Shown in pieces: positions 37,048 through 46,034 of a DNA stretch of 64,000 nucleotides. The DNA comes from Seleniibacterium sp963677135 (GTDB taxonomy: Bacteria > Desulfobacterota > Desulfuromonadia > Desulfuromonadales > Geopsychrobacteraceae): positions 1 to 64,000 of the forward strand of contig CAXXLS010000008.1 in assembly GCA_963677135.2 (NCBI GenBank), read 5' to 3'. The notes under the pieces were generated by a model. That model was given only the letters and a program-made list of their open reading frames with translations. It searched no databases and had not been told where the DNA came from. The position numbers and the translations under genes were made by a program. Positions within the stretch are counted from its first letter, which is position 1. Each line of letters opens with the position of its first letter.

Positions 37048-37076
37048 TTGCCAGAAAACGGGGACTTGTGTAGTCT
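37048..37076 (+). promoter_or_regulatory. Sigma-70-like promoter of the Phe leader
   Basis: TTGCCA at 37048 and TAGTCT at 37071 with a 17-base spacer; moderate match. Transcription would start about 20 bases before the leader ATG. Confidence 0.45.
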
Positions 37077-37103
37077 CTCCTAACGAAAAGGATATTGAAA
37101 ATT

Positions 37104-37187
37104 ATGTTGTTTAACTCTTTTTATTTTAGCTTTTTCTTTTGGTTTACCGGCTTTTTCAGGCCGTCTGCCACGGGGAAGGGTGTGTAA
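37104..37187 (+). CDS. Phe-rich leader peptide of the DAHP synthase attenuator
   Basis: A 27-codon frame with nine Phe codons, one Tyr and one Trp in its first 18 codons (LFNSFYFSFFFWFTGFF), preceded by AAGGAT. Downstream of the Phe codons, GCCGTCTGCCA (37160-37170) can pair with TGGCAGAACGGC (37222-37233) with a single bulged A. That second segment includes most of the 5' arm of the terminator at 37216. So stalled ribosomes on the Phe codons would leave the antiterminator free to form, while rapid translation would mask it and allow termination. The layout is that of pheA-type attenuators, here in front of aroF. Regulation is inferred. Confidence 0.82.
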   Translation: MLFNSFYFSFFFWFTGFFRPSATGKGV

Positions 37188-37215
37188 AAGAGTTACGCAC
37201 ATCCAAAACGAACCT

Positions 37216-37259
37216 AAACCATGGCAGAACGGCTCACCGCCTCTCCCATGGTTTTTCTT
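37216..37259 (+). terminator. Attenuator terminator in the aroF leader
   Basis: AAACCATGG and CCATGGTTT form a 9 bp stem around a 21-base loop, followed by TTTCTTTTTC. Confidence 0.78.
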
Positions 37260-37279
37260 TTTCATAGCATATGAAGATC

Positions 37280-37309
37280 AAGGCCGCCGGGAGACCGGGC
37301 GGCCTTTTT
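37280..37309 (+). terminator. Second hairpin with T-run in the aroF leader
   Basis: AAGGCCGCC and GGCGGCCTT with a nine-base loop, then five T, 34 bases before the aroF ATG. It may be a second attenuator or a backup terminator. Confidence 0.75.
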
Positions 37310-37342
37310 GCCTTTTCAGTCATCAATGACGAGGAGAGCAAA

Positions 37343-38371
37343 ATGATTATTGTAATGAAAAAAGAGGCAGGAGCGCGGGAACTCAAGGCTGTTGAAGAAA
37401 AAATCATCGAGCTGGGCTACCAGCCTCACATCATTCATGGTGAAACACGTAACGTCATAGGTGCCGTCGGCGAAGAGCGGGGCAAGGAGAAACTGCAGAT
37501 CCTGCAGTCCATGCCCGGGGTTGAGAATGTTGTCCCAATCCTCAAGCCCTACAAACTTGCCAGCCTTGAAGTGCAGCATGAACCGAGTGCTGTCGAGATC
37601 GTCCCCGGCCTGGCTGTCGGTGGTAAGGAGTTTGTCGTTGTCGGCGGGCCCTGTTCGGTGGAAAGTCGCGAGCAGATTTGCGAGACGGCGCTGGCCGTCA
37701 AAGAATCGGGAGCTCGCATGCTGCGGGGCGGTGCCTTCAAGCCGCGGACCAGCCCCTACTCTTTCCAGGGGATGGAAGAGGACGGGCTGAAACTGCTTGC
37801 GGAGGCCCGTGAACTGACCGGCCTGCCTATCGTGACGGAGGTGGTTAATCCCCGGGATGTTGAGCTGGTGGCCCGCTACGCCGATGTGCTTCAGGTCGGA
37901 GCGAGAAACACCCAGAACTTTGCCCTGCTGAAAATGCTTGGTCAGCTGGATAAGCCGATTCTTCTCAAGCGCGGCATGGCGACCACCATTCAGGAATTTC
38001 TGATGAGTGCGGAATACGTTCTGTCGGAAGGAAACCGGCGGGTCATCCTGTGTGAACGTGGCATCAGAACTTTTGAGACGGCAACACGGAATACACTGGA
38101 TATTTCTGCCGTACCAGTGCTAAAACAGCAGACTCATTTACCTGTCATGATTGATCCGTCCCACGCCACCGGGCATGCATCGCTGATTGCGCCCATGTGC
38201 TATGCCGCCGCCGCGGCCGGTGCCGATGGCCTGCTGGTTGAGGTTCATCCGTGCCCGGAAAAGGCGGCCAGTGACGGTCCTCAGTCTTTGCGGCCGAGTG
38301 AGTTTCACGCTATGATGGAGACGCTGCGCAAGTTCGTCGAGGTTGCTGATCGCACCATGGCGGCTCTCTAA
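37343..38371 (+). CDS. aroF: 3-deoxy-7-phosphoheptulonate (DAHP) synthase, type I-beta
   Basis: 342 residues from ATG 37343 (GAGGAGAGCAAA upstream). The first 75 residues form a ferredoxin-like regulatory domain (MIIVMKKEAGARELKAVEEK) as in Thermotoga and Bacillus enzymes. The TIM barrel has GGPCSVES, RGGAFKPRTSPYSFQG, LQVGARNTQNF, LLKRGMATT and DPSHATGH, including the metal-binding Cys and His. It condenses phosphoenolpyruvate and erythrose-4-phosphate, the entry to aromatic amino acids. Control is probably double: feedback through the N-domain and transcription attenuation by Phe. Confidence 0.96.
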   Translation: MIIVMKKEAGARELKAVEEKIIELGYQPHIIHGETRNVIGAVGEERGKEKLQILQSMPGVENVVPILKPYKLASLEVQHEPSAVEIVPGLAVGGKEFVVVGGPCSVESREQICETALAVKESGARMLRGGAFKPRTSPYSFQGMEEDGLKLLAEARELTGLPIVTEVVNPRDVELVARYADVLQVGARNTQNFALLKMLGQLDKPILLKRGMATTIQEFLMSAEYVLSEGNRRVILCERGIRTFETATRNTLDISAVPVLKQQTHLPVMIDPSHATGHASLIAPMCYAAAAAGADGLLVEVHPCPEKAASDGPQSLRPSEFHAMMETLRKFVEVADRTMAAL

Positions 38372-38396
38372 CCAATTTATCTTTTTAGAGGCGTTT

Positions 38397-38672
38397 ATGT
38401 ATTTTGTCCCCTTGTCCCAGGAAGAGAGTGTCCGCCTCCTGGTGCATTGCCTTAAAGCTGCTGCCGGTCAGGCCGACTGTACCATGTGTCCCGCCTACCG
38501 GGTCTGTATGCAGCAATGCCTGACAATTGCCAGTTCCGTTGAGCAGATGCTGCTCAACGGAACCCTTCCCCAGATCGGCGACGGCCAGGCCGGCTCCCCG
38601 GAGCCGCCTGAGGATCCTCCGCCCTCTGGCGGCGGGCCGGCAGGCAAGGGACGGCTGAAAGTTGTGAAATAG
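38397..38672 (+). CDS. Small Cys-containing protein of unknown function
   Basis: 91 residues, starting at ATG 38397 with AGAGG upstream. It has a four-Cys cluster (CTMCPAYRVCMQQC) that could bind a metal or an iron-sulfur cluster, and a Pro/Gly-rich tail. It lies 25 bases after aroF and may be co-transcribed. No family assigned. Confidence 0.6.
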   Translation: MYFVPLSQEESVRLLVHCLKAAAGQADCTMCPAYRVCMQQCLTIASSVEQMLLNGTLPQIGDGQAGSPEPPEDPPPSGGGPAGKGRLKVVK

Positions 38673-38810
38673 GTTCATCCGAAAGCTTGCCTCCCGGAGT
38701 TTCCGGATCGTCGCCAAGCTGCTTTCGATAAATATCAGGCCCGTGTTTTCGGGCTGCTGTAACGTGTCAGTTATTCGTATTTGGTGTTTGTGTCACAGGA
38801 GTGTCGCTTC

Positions 38811-39899
38811 ATGGCTGAAAAGGTCTACAATTTTGGAGCGGGTCCGGCAATGCTTCCGGAACCGGTCATGGAAAAAATTCAGAAGGAATGGCTCGATTAC
38901 CAGGGAATGGGGGTCTCCATTATCGAGATCAGCCACCGGGCCAAGGAATTTGTCGATGTCCTTGAGGAAGCCAAGGCGCTGTTCAGGAAACTGACCGGTC
39001 TGCCTGAGAATTACCGGATTCTGTTCGTTCATGGTGGCGCGCGCATGGTGTTCTCAGCGGTGCCTCTGAACTTTTCCGGTCGGGTGCCGTCGCGTCGCTG
39101 TCTTTATGTCGAGACCGGCAATTTTGCCAGACTTGCGGCGGAAGAAGCTGCTCTGTTTTATCCCACCGAGACGGTTGCCAGCAGCGCTGCTACGGGGTAC
39201 GACCGGATTCCGGAACTTGATCCGGATAAGATCGGTTCCGATGCGGCATACCTGCATATCACCAGTAATAATACCATCTACGGCACCCGCTATCACAGGT
39301 TCCCTCAGCTTCAGATTCCATTGATCGCTGACATGACATCGGAACTGTTGTCGCGGCAGATCGACTACAATCAATTCGGCGTCGTCTATGCCGGATTGCA
39401 GAAAAATCTCGGACCTTCGGGGATGGCCATGGTCATTGTGCGGGAGGACCTGTTGGGCATGGCTGATCCGAAAACCCCGACACTGTTGAATTTAACCACC
39501 TGTAACAAGGATAATTCGTTGACCAATACCACCAATACCTTCGCCGTATATGCGATTAAGCTGGTGCTTGAGTGGCTGCAGGAAATGGGTGGTATTCCGG
39601 CTATTGAAAAACTGAACGAACAGAAGGCCGCACGCCTGTACGGCGTCATTGACCGCACTGGTTTTTATCGCGGTATTGCCGATCCGGCTCATCGTTCGAT
39701 CATGAATGTCTCGTTTAAAATGGCGACCGAAGAATTGGATAAAAAATTTCTGGCCGAAGCCGAGGCGGAGGGGCTGTATGCTCTAAAAGGTCACAGGAAC
39801 GCTGGTGGTGTCAGGGCATCCATCTATAATCCGATGCCTTTTGCCGGCGTTGAAAAGCTGGCCGATTTTATGGAGGAGTTCGAGCGTAAGAACGGCTGA
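38811..39899 (+). CDS. serC: Phosphoserine aminotransferase
   Basis: 362 residues from ATG 38811; the longer open frame upstream has no family-like residues. The family start VYNFGAGPAMLPEPVME is clear, as are FVHGGARMVFSAVPLN, the PLP lysine in YAGLQKNLGPSGM, and GHRNAGGVRASIYN at the C-terminus. It makes 3-phosphoserine from 3-phosphohydroxypyruvate and Glu. serA, the preceding pathway step, lies 1.8 kb downstream. Confidence 0.96.
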   Translation: MAEKVYNFGAGPAMLPEPVMEKIQKEWLDYQGMGVSIIEISHRAKEFVDVLEEAKALFRKLTGLPENYRILFVHGGARMVFSAVPLNFSGRVPSRRCLYVETGNFARLAAEEAALFYPTETVASSAATGYDRIPELDPDKIGSDAAYLHITSNNTIYGTRYHRFPQLQIPLIADMTSELLSRQIDYNQFGVVYAGLQKNLGPSGMAMVIVREDLLGMADPKTPTLLNLTTCNKDNSLTNTTNTFAVYAIKLVLEWLQEMGGIPAIEKLNEQKAARLYGVIDRTGFYRGIADPAHRSIMNVSFKMATEELDKKFLAEAEAEGLYALKGHRNAGGVRASIYNPMPFAGVEKLADFMEEFERKNG

Positions 39900-39949
39900 G
39901 GGGTGTCGGTAAATTTTACACCCGCTGGTGAGGAGATGGCCTGATTGAA

Positions 39950-39974
39950 AAGCCTTCAGAATCGCTGAAGGCTT
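39950..39974. terminator. Hairpin between convergent serC and PilZ genes
   Basis: AAGCCTTCAG and CTGAAGGCTT around AATCG, with a T-run on the minus strand side only. Confidence 0.75.
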
Positions 39975-39981
39975 CCAGGTC

Positions 39982-40359
39982 TCATGCAACCGGCAGCGGC
40001 GCTTCGGTATAGTTCTGGATAAACTTTTCAAGTTGCGAGTGCTTTTTGCTGTCCATAGGACCGAACTGCACGCTTCCACGTCGGACAGTGATCAGATTGT
40101 CCGAGAGACGGAAATCCGAGATCGATTTGATCGGAATGTCATCGACGATCAGTTCCTGATCATGGTAAAGGCTGATGTTTTTGACCTTGTCGCGCCTGAG
40201 TTTAGGACCGAGATAGCGAAATGAGAGACCGCCTTCGCTGATGTCCATGATATGGAAGGGGAGGGCTTCCGGCCCCGAATTGACAAGAACCAATGCCCTG
40301 CCGATTGCTTTGAAACGCTGATGGTTTCTTACGGGACTGTACTTGATTCGACTTTCCAT
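39982..40359 (-). CDS. Single-domain PilZ protein
   Basis: 125 residues. The N-terminal RNHQRFKAIGRA provides the RxxxR-like c-di-GMP contact (RNHQR), and DISEGGLSFRYLG the D/NxSxxG motif near residue 39. Stand-alone PilZ proteins act as c-di-GMP adaptors; partner unknown. AGGAGAAG precedes the ATG. The 255-base gap to the next gene is AT-rich and holds no recognisable gene. Confidence 0.85.
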   Translation of the reverse strand: MESRIKYSPVRNHQRFKAIGRALVLVNSGPEALPFHIMDISEGGLSFRYLGPKLRRDKVKNISLYHDQELIVDDIPIKSISDFRLSDNLITVRRGSVQFGPMDSKKHSQLEKFIQNYTEAPLPVA

Positions 40360-40614
40360 TTGACTTCTCCTAATATTGTGGACTCCCCTCCTCCAAATTA
40401 GTCGCAGTCCATTGAACCTGTACTTATTTGCCCAATTCGATAGATTATAAAATATGCATTAATTAAGCCAATGCCTGACGCATTGTGGGCTTAAAAATGT
40501 TTCAGCATGCGTCTCTTTGAAAAATAACGAAATATCAATAGAATGTAAATAACAGTCTAATCCAATCGGCTGTTTTGGTAAATAGGGGAGGATGACCGGA
40601 AGGGCAGACTTATC

Positions 40615-41577
40615 GTGAGTGTCGGAAAAACTTACATGATGACATTTATGAACGGGTTCAGCTTTCAGAAGGGTATATGGCTGTTTTTATCCGTGATCTG
40701 CGGCGTCTTTCTGTTTGTGGGAGGGCCCGGGCAGGAGTCGTTGCGCACCCTGAGGGCAACCTGGAACATCGGGCATGTCGTCTGTTTTGCGCTGTGGGGC
40801 TTGGGGTACCTGCGCTGGCGGGGGGTGTCCTGGTGGCGTAGCACGGTCGAAATCCTGCTGCTCGCCCTGTGCGTCGGAGCCGCCACCGAACTGATTCAGT
40901 CCCGGATCGGGCGGGATGCCAGTTTTGATGACCTCTGGCATGATGTTATCGGCGGTCTGCTCGGGTTGCTGTTGTATCTCGGATGGCGTCAGGAAACCGG
41001 TCCCCGGGGGCAGCGGTTCAGCCGGATTCTCGCTATCGGCCTGATTCTCTGGTTTCTTGCTCCGGTAGCCAAAGTCGGTCTGGATGATCTGATCGCCTGG
41101 CAGCAGTTTCCACTGCTTTCCGGCTTTGAAACCCCGCTTGAAGCGTCCCGCTGGAGCGGCAGCGCTTTTCGTAAACTCAACGATCAGCATGTGTTCGAAG
41201 GTGCATCATCCCTGCAGGTGCGTTTCGGAACCCAGCGTTATTCAGGGATAGCGCTGAGGGATTTTCCCCGCAACTGGCAGGGATACTCGGCCCTGGAGTT
41301 GAAGGTGTTCAGCCAGGAAGATTCTGAGTTCATGGTTTACCTTCGGGTTCATGATCTGCAGCATAATAACGACTATACGGACCGCTACAATACCTCGTTC
41401 AAAATTCGGCCGGGGTGGAATGACCTGACCGTTCCCCTGGTGGATGTTGAGCGCGCCCCCCGAAACAGGTCCATGGATATGACCCGGGTCGCCGGGTTGG
41501 TGCTGTTTGTCGGGAAGTTAACCGTCCCCCGAACCGTTTATATTGATGACGTATCCCTGATTTCTTCCGGAAAATAA
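40615..41577 (+). CDS. VanZ-like membrane protein with C-terminal beta domain
   Basis: 320 residues. The first 150 hold four or five transmembrane helices of VanZ type, with the motif ATWNIGHVVCFALWGLGYL and the acidic TELIQSRIGRDASFDDLWHD. The last 150 residues (FETPLEASRWSGSAFRKLN, GYSALELKVFSQEDSEFMVY) form a jelly-roll-like domain that may bind carbohydrate outside the membrane. GTG 40615 is taken as start, but ATG 40633 or 40636 could serve. Function not known; VanZ-like domains occur in many envelope proteins unrelated to resistance. Confidence 0.75.
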   Translation: MSVGKTYMMTFMNGFSFQKGIWLFLSVICGVFLFVGGPGQESLRTLRATWNIGHVVCFALWGLGYLRWRGVSWWRSTVEILLLALCVGAATELIQSRIGRDASFDDLWHDVIGGLLGLLLYLGWRQETGPRGQRFSRILAIGLILWFLAPVAKVGLDDLIAWQQFPLLSGFETPLEASRWSGSAFRKLNDQHVFEGASSLQVRFGTQRYSGIALRDFPRNWQGYSALELKVFSQEDSEFMVYLRVHDLQHNNDYTDRYNTSFKIRPGWNDLTVPLVDVERAPRNRSMDMTRVAGLVLFVGKLTVPRTVYIDDVSLISSGK

Positions 41578-41681
41578 CGGTTTACGTCATTGACAACAGG
41601 GCTTTATGGTCATAATATTCAGACCCTTGCCTGATTATATCTCTGTTGCATCGTTTCATATATTTTGTAGAAAGGTTGGAC

Positions 41682-43274
41682 ATGAAAGTTCTGATAACGG
41701 ATGAGGTATCCGACAACGGTCTTCTCCCCTTACTCGAGGATCCCCGGATACAGGTCGACAGGAAACTCGGAATGACTGTCGATGAATTGCACCAGGCCGT
41801 CGGCGAATACGACGCGATGATAACCCGCAGCGGCACCCGGGTTGATGATGCCCTGCTGAGCCATGCGCACAACCTGAAGATTGTTGCCAGGGCCGGGGTC
41901 GGTATCGACAATGTTGATGTCGATGCCGCCAGCAAAAGGGGAATCATCGTAGTCAACGCACCTTATGGTAACGTGAACTCGGCTGCTGAACACACCATGG
42001 CTATTCTGCTGTCCCTGTGCCGCAATGTTCCGATTGCCAACGCCAGCCTGAAGGGCGGCGAATGGAAGCGGGCTCCCTTTACCGGACGCGAGCTGAAAGG
42101 CAAGACCGTCGGCATTATCGGTCTGGGTAAGGTTGGCGGTCGCGTCGCTCGGCGCTGCCGCGCCTTTGAGGCGAACGTAATCACCTACGATCCCTATATC
42201 TCGGAAAAACGGGCCGAGGATTTCGGGGTTAAGCTGGTCCCCTTTGAGGATATTATCCGTTTCTCCGATATCATTACCGTTCATACTCCGCTGACCGATG
42301 AGACGCGCGACATGATTCGCGCCGAGCATTTTGACGGCATGCAGGACGGCGTCATCATCGTCAACTGTGCCCGGGGCGGCATTATCAATGAAGAGGCCAT
42401 GCTCAACGCCCTGGAAAGCGGCAAATGTGTCGGCGCCGCTTTCGACGTCTGGAGCGAGGAACCGCCGCAGAGCGAGGTTCTGAAAAAACTGATCGCTCAT
42501 CCGAACATGCTGGTGACACCGCACCTGGGAGCAAATACCTACGAAGCGCAGAAGAATGTCGCTGTCGATGTCAGCCTGGAGATTGTCAATTATATCGACG
42601 GCAAGCCCATGGCCAGTGCCGTGAACATTCCGCGTTTCGATCCCGACCTGATGGAGCATATGAAGCCCTATATGCAACTGGTCTCTATACTGGGGAATTT
42701 CATCTCCCAGCTGGCGCCGCCCAATCCCAACAAGGTGACCTTTACCTACAACGGCAAAATTGCCCGTTTTGACTGTGCGCCATTGAGTGTCTGCGGCCTT
42801 GCCGCTCTGCTTAATCACTGCTCCGATCAGGAAGTCAACATGGTGAATGCCGGCCTGGTGGCCCGCAGCATGGGAATCGAGGTGGAATCGGTCCGGTCTA
42901 CGGAGACCGAGTCGTTTTCAAGCCTGATCACCCTGACCATGGAAAGTCCCGAAGGGCGCCGAACCATCGCCGGTACCCTGTTTGAAGGAACTCCGAAGAT
43001 TGTCAAGATGCGCAACTTCACCACCGATTTCCAGCCGGAAGAGCATATGCTGGTCATCAACTACCTTGACCGGCCGGGACTGATCGGAAAAATCGGAACC
43101 ATCCTGGGCGAGGCCAACGTCAACATCGGTAATATGAACCTGGGACGTCGTGAAAAAGCCGGTGAGGCGATGGTGGTCTTCTCCGTGGATTCTCCGGTTG
43201 AAGAGGCGACCCTGCAGAAAATTGCCGAGGCTGTTGAGGCCAAATTCATCAAGGCTGTGCATCTCGCTGTTTAA
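41682..43274 (+). CDS. serA: D-3-phosphoglycerate dehydrogenase
   Basis: 530 residues from ATG 41682. NAD-binding GIIGLGKVGGRVARR, catalytic NCARGGIINEEAML, and HLGANTYEAQKN (catalytic His) are present. It has the long form with an allosteric substrate-binding domain and a C-terminal ACT domain (LVINYLDRPGLIGKIGTILG), the usual site of serine feedback. It opens serine synthesis, and serC is close. A long bidirectional terminator follows, then the inverted mosaic repeats. Confidence 0.97.
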   Translation: MKVLITDEVSDNGLLPLLEDPRIQVDRKLGMTVDELHQAVGEYDAMITRSGTRVDDALLSHAHNLKIVARAGVGIDNVDVDAASKRGIIVVNAPYGNVNSAAEHTMAILLSLCRNVPIANASLKGGEWKRAPFTGRELKGKTVGIIGLGKVGGRVARRCRAFEANVITYDPYISEKRAEDFGVKLVPFEDIIRFSDIITVHTPLTDETRDMIRAEHFDGMQDGVIIVNCARGGIINEEAMLNALESGKCVGAAFDVWSEEPPQSEVLKKLIAHPNMLVTPHLGANTYEAQKNVAVDVSLEIVNYIDGKPMASAVNIPRFDPDLMEHMKPYMQLVSILGNFISQLAPPNPNKVTFTYNGKIARFDCAPLSVCGLAALLNHCSDQEVNMVNAGLVARSMGIEVESVRSTETESFSSLITLTMESPEGRRTIAGTLFEGTPKIVKMRNFTTDFQPEEHMLVINYLDRPGLIGKIGTILGEANVNIGNMNLGRREKAGEAMVVFSVDSPVEEATLQKIAEAVEAKFIKAVHLAV

Positions 43275-43287
43275 ACAGTGATCGCTA

Positions 43288-43343
43288 TGTTTCCAAAAAA
43301 ATGGGCTCTCTGATTTCAGGGGGCCCTTTTTTTTGGAAACATG
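43288..43343. terminator. Long bidirectional terminator after serA
   Basis: ATGTTTCCAAAAAAA and its complement flank a GC stem GGGCTCTCTG / CAGGGGGCCC with ATTT loop; stem length is about 26 bp with wobble pairs. Confidence 0.85.
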
Positions 43344-43344
43344 A

Positions 43345-44455
43345 ACCCGGCTGCCGGGCCGAGACCCGCCGACCTTGATGTTGCATTAAGGATTGCATTG
43401 AAACAGTCAAAGACAAGGTCGCGGGGACGCGCCCCCGCCCGGCGCCTTACTATTTGTCCCAGGCGGGCGACAAATAGTAAGCACAAAGCGCCCTTTTTTA
43501 CCTGTCCGGGGGACAATCCGCTGTTCCCTGTCGGCAGCATTCATTACAGGAATCACCCGGCCCACGCTGAGCAGGCTCAGCTAAAGGCCAGAACCGTAAA
43601 AACACCAAAGGTGTTTTGATCGTTGAAAAGACCCTCACCTCCAAGCCGCGCAGCGGCTTTTCGATTCTGCCCGTTGATGCGTCAGCATTCGGGCGGTTTG
43701 TTGTTTGCTGGTTCTGACAATAAATCGCAGGCTGACTCAGTTGTCGTCAGTGTGCTTGATCTTGAAGAGTTTCTTTTTCTCCCTTTTCTTTGCGACCAAA
43801 GAAAAGGGAGTCGGCTGGCGGGCCGAGACCCGCCGACCTTGATGTTGCATTAAGGATTGCATTGAAACAGTCAAAGACAAGACCGCGGGGACGCGCCCCC
43901 GCCCGGCGCCTTACTATTTGTCCCAGGCGGGCGACAAATAGTAAGCACAAAGCGCCCTTTTTTACCTGTCCGGGGGACAATCCGCTGTTCCCTGTCGGCA
44001 GCATTCATTACAGCAACGACCCGGCCCACGCTGAGCAGGCTCAGCTAAAGGCCAGAACCGCAAAAATGCCAGGGGCATTTTGATAGAGGCAAAATATTCA
44101 ATTTTCAAGCCGCGCAGCGGCTTTACGGTTCTGCCCGTTGATGCGTCAGCATCCGGGCGGGCTGTCATGTGCTGGCGACAGCAATAAATCGCAGGCTGAC
44201 TCAATTTGTCGTCAGTGTGTTTGACCTTAAAGAGTTTCTTTTCCTCCCTTTTCTTTGCGATCAAAGAAAAGGGAGTCGGCTGGCGGGCCGGGACCCGCCG
44301 ACTTTGATGTCGCTTTAAGGTTTGGACTGAAACAATCGCAGACAGGTTCGCGGGGTCGCACCCCCGGCCCACGCTGAGCAGGCTCAGCTTAAGGCCAGAA
44401 TCGCATAAATGCTGCTGGCATTTTGACAGATGGAGAGTTTTTACTCCCCAGACCT
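43345..44455 (-). repeat. Inverted array of mosaic hairpin repeats
   Basis: Same units as at 30060-32290, in the opposite orientation. The marker CAGTCAAAGACAAG begins at about 43404 and 43868, with a degenerate copy near 44335, so spacing is again about 465. The same hairpin modules occur, for example GCTTACTATTTGTC-type at about 43448-43482 and 43912-43946 and CTCCCTTTTCTTTG-type at about 43780-43812. Open frames here are repeats of those in the other array and are not accepted as genes. Confidence 0.88.
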
Positions 44456-44468
44456 GCCGCTATCCTTC

Positions 44469-45305
44469 CTATTCGACAAATAACGGCTTGTCACAAGGTG
44501 GAATGATACCGCGCTCTTCCGCCCTGTTAAGGAGGGTTTCTATGGCGGTTATTCCCTCATCACCCAGGTCGCTGGAAAAATCATTGACATAAAGTTCAAT
44601 GTGACTGCGGATGACCTCGTCGGCCAGCTCCTGGGCGTGCTGCTTGATATAATCCGTACACTCCTGCGGATGAGCGTGGGCGTAGGCGACACTTAAGCGC
44701 AGGGCCGTTTCGATGGTGCGGATGGCGTCAGCGCCCAGGCTGCGCCGGGCCAGGATCCCGCCGAGGGGGATCGGGTAGCCGCTGTCCTGTTCCCACCATT
44801 CGCCCAGATCAATGACCTTCTTGAGGCGATACTGCTGATAGGTGAACCGCGATTCGTGAATAATGACGCCAGCATCGACCCGCCCGGTGGTTACCGCATC
44901 AAGAATTCTATCGAATGGCATGATTTCACAGGTCTCATAGCCTTCTCCATAGAGTTGGAGGAGCAGGTTGGCGGTGGTCAGCTGGCCGGGAATCGCGATC
45001 TTTTTTCCGCGCAGGCGTTCCATGGTCACGCACTGCCGGGCAATCACCAGGGGGCCGCAGCCTCGACCCAGAGCCCCTCCGCTGCGCAGCAGAACATAGT
45101 GGTCACGCAGATGGCCAAGGGCATGATAAGAAATTTTGGTGATATCCAGTATGTTTCCGAGGGCCAGCTGGTTCAGGGTTTCGACATCTTCCAGGCGCTC
45201 CGTGAAACGGAATCCAGGACAGGGGATCCTGTTGTGGATCAGGGCATAGAAGATAAAAGTGTCGTTGGGGCAGGGGGAATAGCCGAGTGTCAGGTCCTGA
45301 GCCAT
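44469..45305 (-). CDS. mqnD: 1,4-dihydroxy-6-naphthoate synthase
   Basis: 278 residues of the MqnA/MqnD fold. It begins LTLGYSPCPNDTFIFYALIH, the MqnD signature, and has TKISYHALGHLRDHYVLL and SGGALGRGCGPLV. It cleaves cyclic dehypoxanthine futalosine in the futalosine route to menaquinone. Six bases separate it from mqnB upstream. Menaquinone is the main quinone of anaerobic respiration in this group. Confidence 0.95.
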   Translation of the reverse strand: MAQDLTLGYSPCPNDTFIFYALIHNRIPCPGFRFTERLEDVETLNQLALGNILDITKISYHALGHLRDHYVLLRSGGALGRGCGPLVIARQCVTMERLRGKKIAIPGQLTTANLLLQLYGEGYETCEIMPFDRILDAVTTGRVDAGVIIHESRFTYQQYRLKKVIDLGEWWEQDSGYPIPLGGILARRSLGADAIRTIETALRLSVAYAHAHPQECTDYIKQHAQELADEVIRSHIELYVNDFSSDLGDEGITAIETLLNRAEERGIIPPCDKPLFVE

Positions 45306-45311
45306 GAGATA

Positions 45312-46025
45312 TTAGATCCTTTGATGCCAGTTTTCCAGGAGCCTCAATAAGCTGCGCTGGGCCGCCTGGACCCCTTTGCCGATATCCCATTGTTCGGGAT
45401 CCCTGGTGCCGGTGGGGTTGGATATGCCGCGGAGTTCCAGCATCGGAACCTGAAACTCCCTGCACACTCTGGCGGCTGCCGCGCCTTCCATGTTTTCACA
45501 GATTCCGCCGGTTCTGGCGGCGAGCTGTTCACTCAGCTCCCGGTGCCCGCTGCAGCCGCTGACCGTGACAAAGGGGCCGCGGGGAATCCCCTCCAGGATC
45601 GCGCAGGCATGGTCCAGCAGGTCCTCATTCAGGGTGGTTCGCTGCCAAAATGGTGGGGTCAGGTCGTCGGCCGCGGGGATGTCGAGCTCTTCGAGGGGGG
45701 TGAAACCATCGGTTTGGACAATCCCGGTGTCGCCCAGAATTTCGTCGGTGGCCAGTGCCACATCCCCGATCTCAAGGGCACTGGCAGGATACGCGCCCCC
45801 GCAGCCAAAAACAAAGACGGCATCGGGACGGATGGCGGTCAGGATGCGACTGAGCTGCATGGCCATGTTGATCTGCCCGAGGCCTGAATGGGCGAGCAAC
45901 ACATCCTGAGGGCCAAGGGTCCCTCGCGCCATTTGATAGGGGATATGGCCTGATTGCTTCCCGGCCGCCAGCCTGGACCTAATCAACGCAGTTTCAAGAG
46001 GGACTGCCGCCATCAGCAGAATCAT
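45312..46025 (-). CDS. mqnB: Futalosine hydrolase
   Basis: 237 residues of the nucleoside phosphorylase superfamily. It contains FVFGCGGAYPASALEIGDVA, GICENMEGAAAARVCREF (the catalytic ENMEGA motif) and ELRGISNPTGTRD. It removes hypoxanthine from futalosine. Directly coupled with mqnD (6 bases) and nine bases downstream of an unknown gene. Confidence 0.93.
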   Translation of the reverse strand: MILLMAAVPLETALIRSRLAAGKQSGHIPYQMARGTLGPQDVLLAHSGLGQINMAMQLSRILTAIRPDAVFVFGCGGAYPASALEIGDVALATDEILGDTGIVQTDGFTPLEELDIPAADDLTPPFWQRTTLNEDLLDHACAILEGIPRGPFVTVSGCSGHRELSEQLAARTGGICENMEGAAAARVCREFQVPMLELRGISNPTGTRDPEQWDIGKGVQAAQRSLLRLLENWHQRI

Positions 46026-46034
46026 GATAACGGC

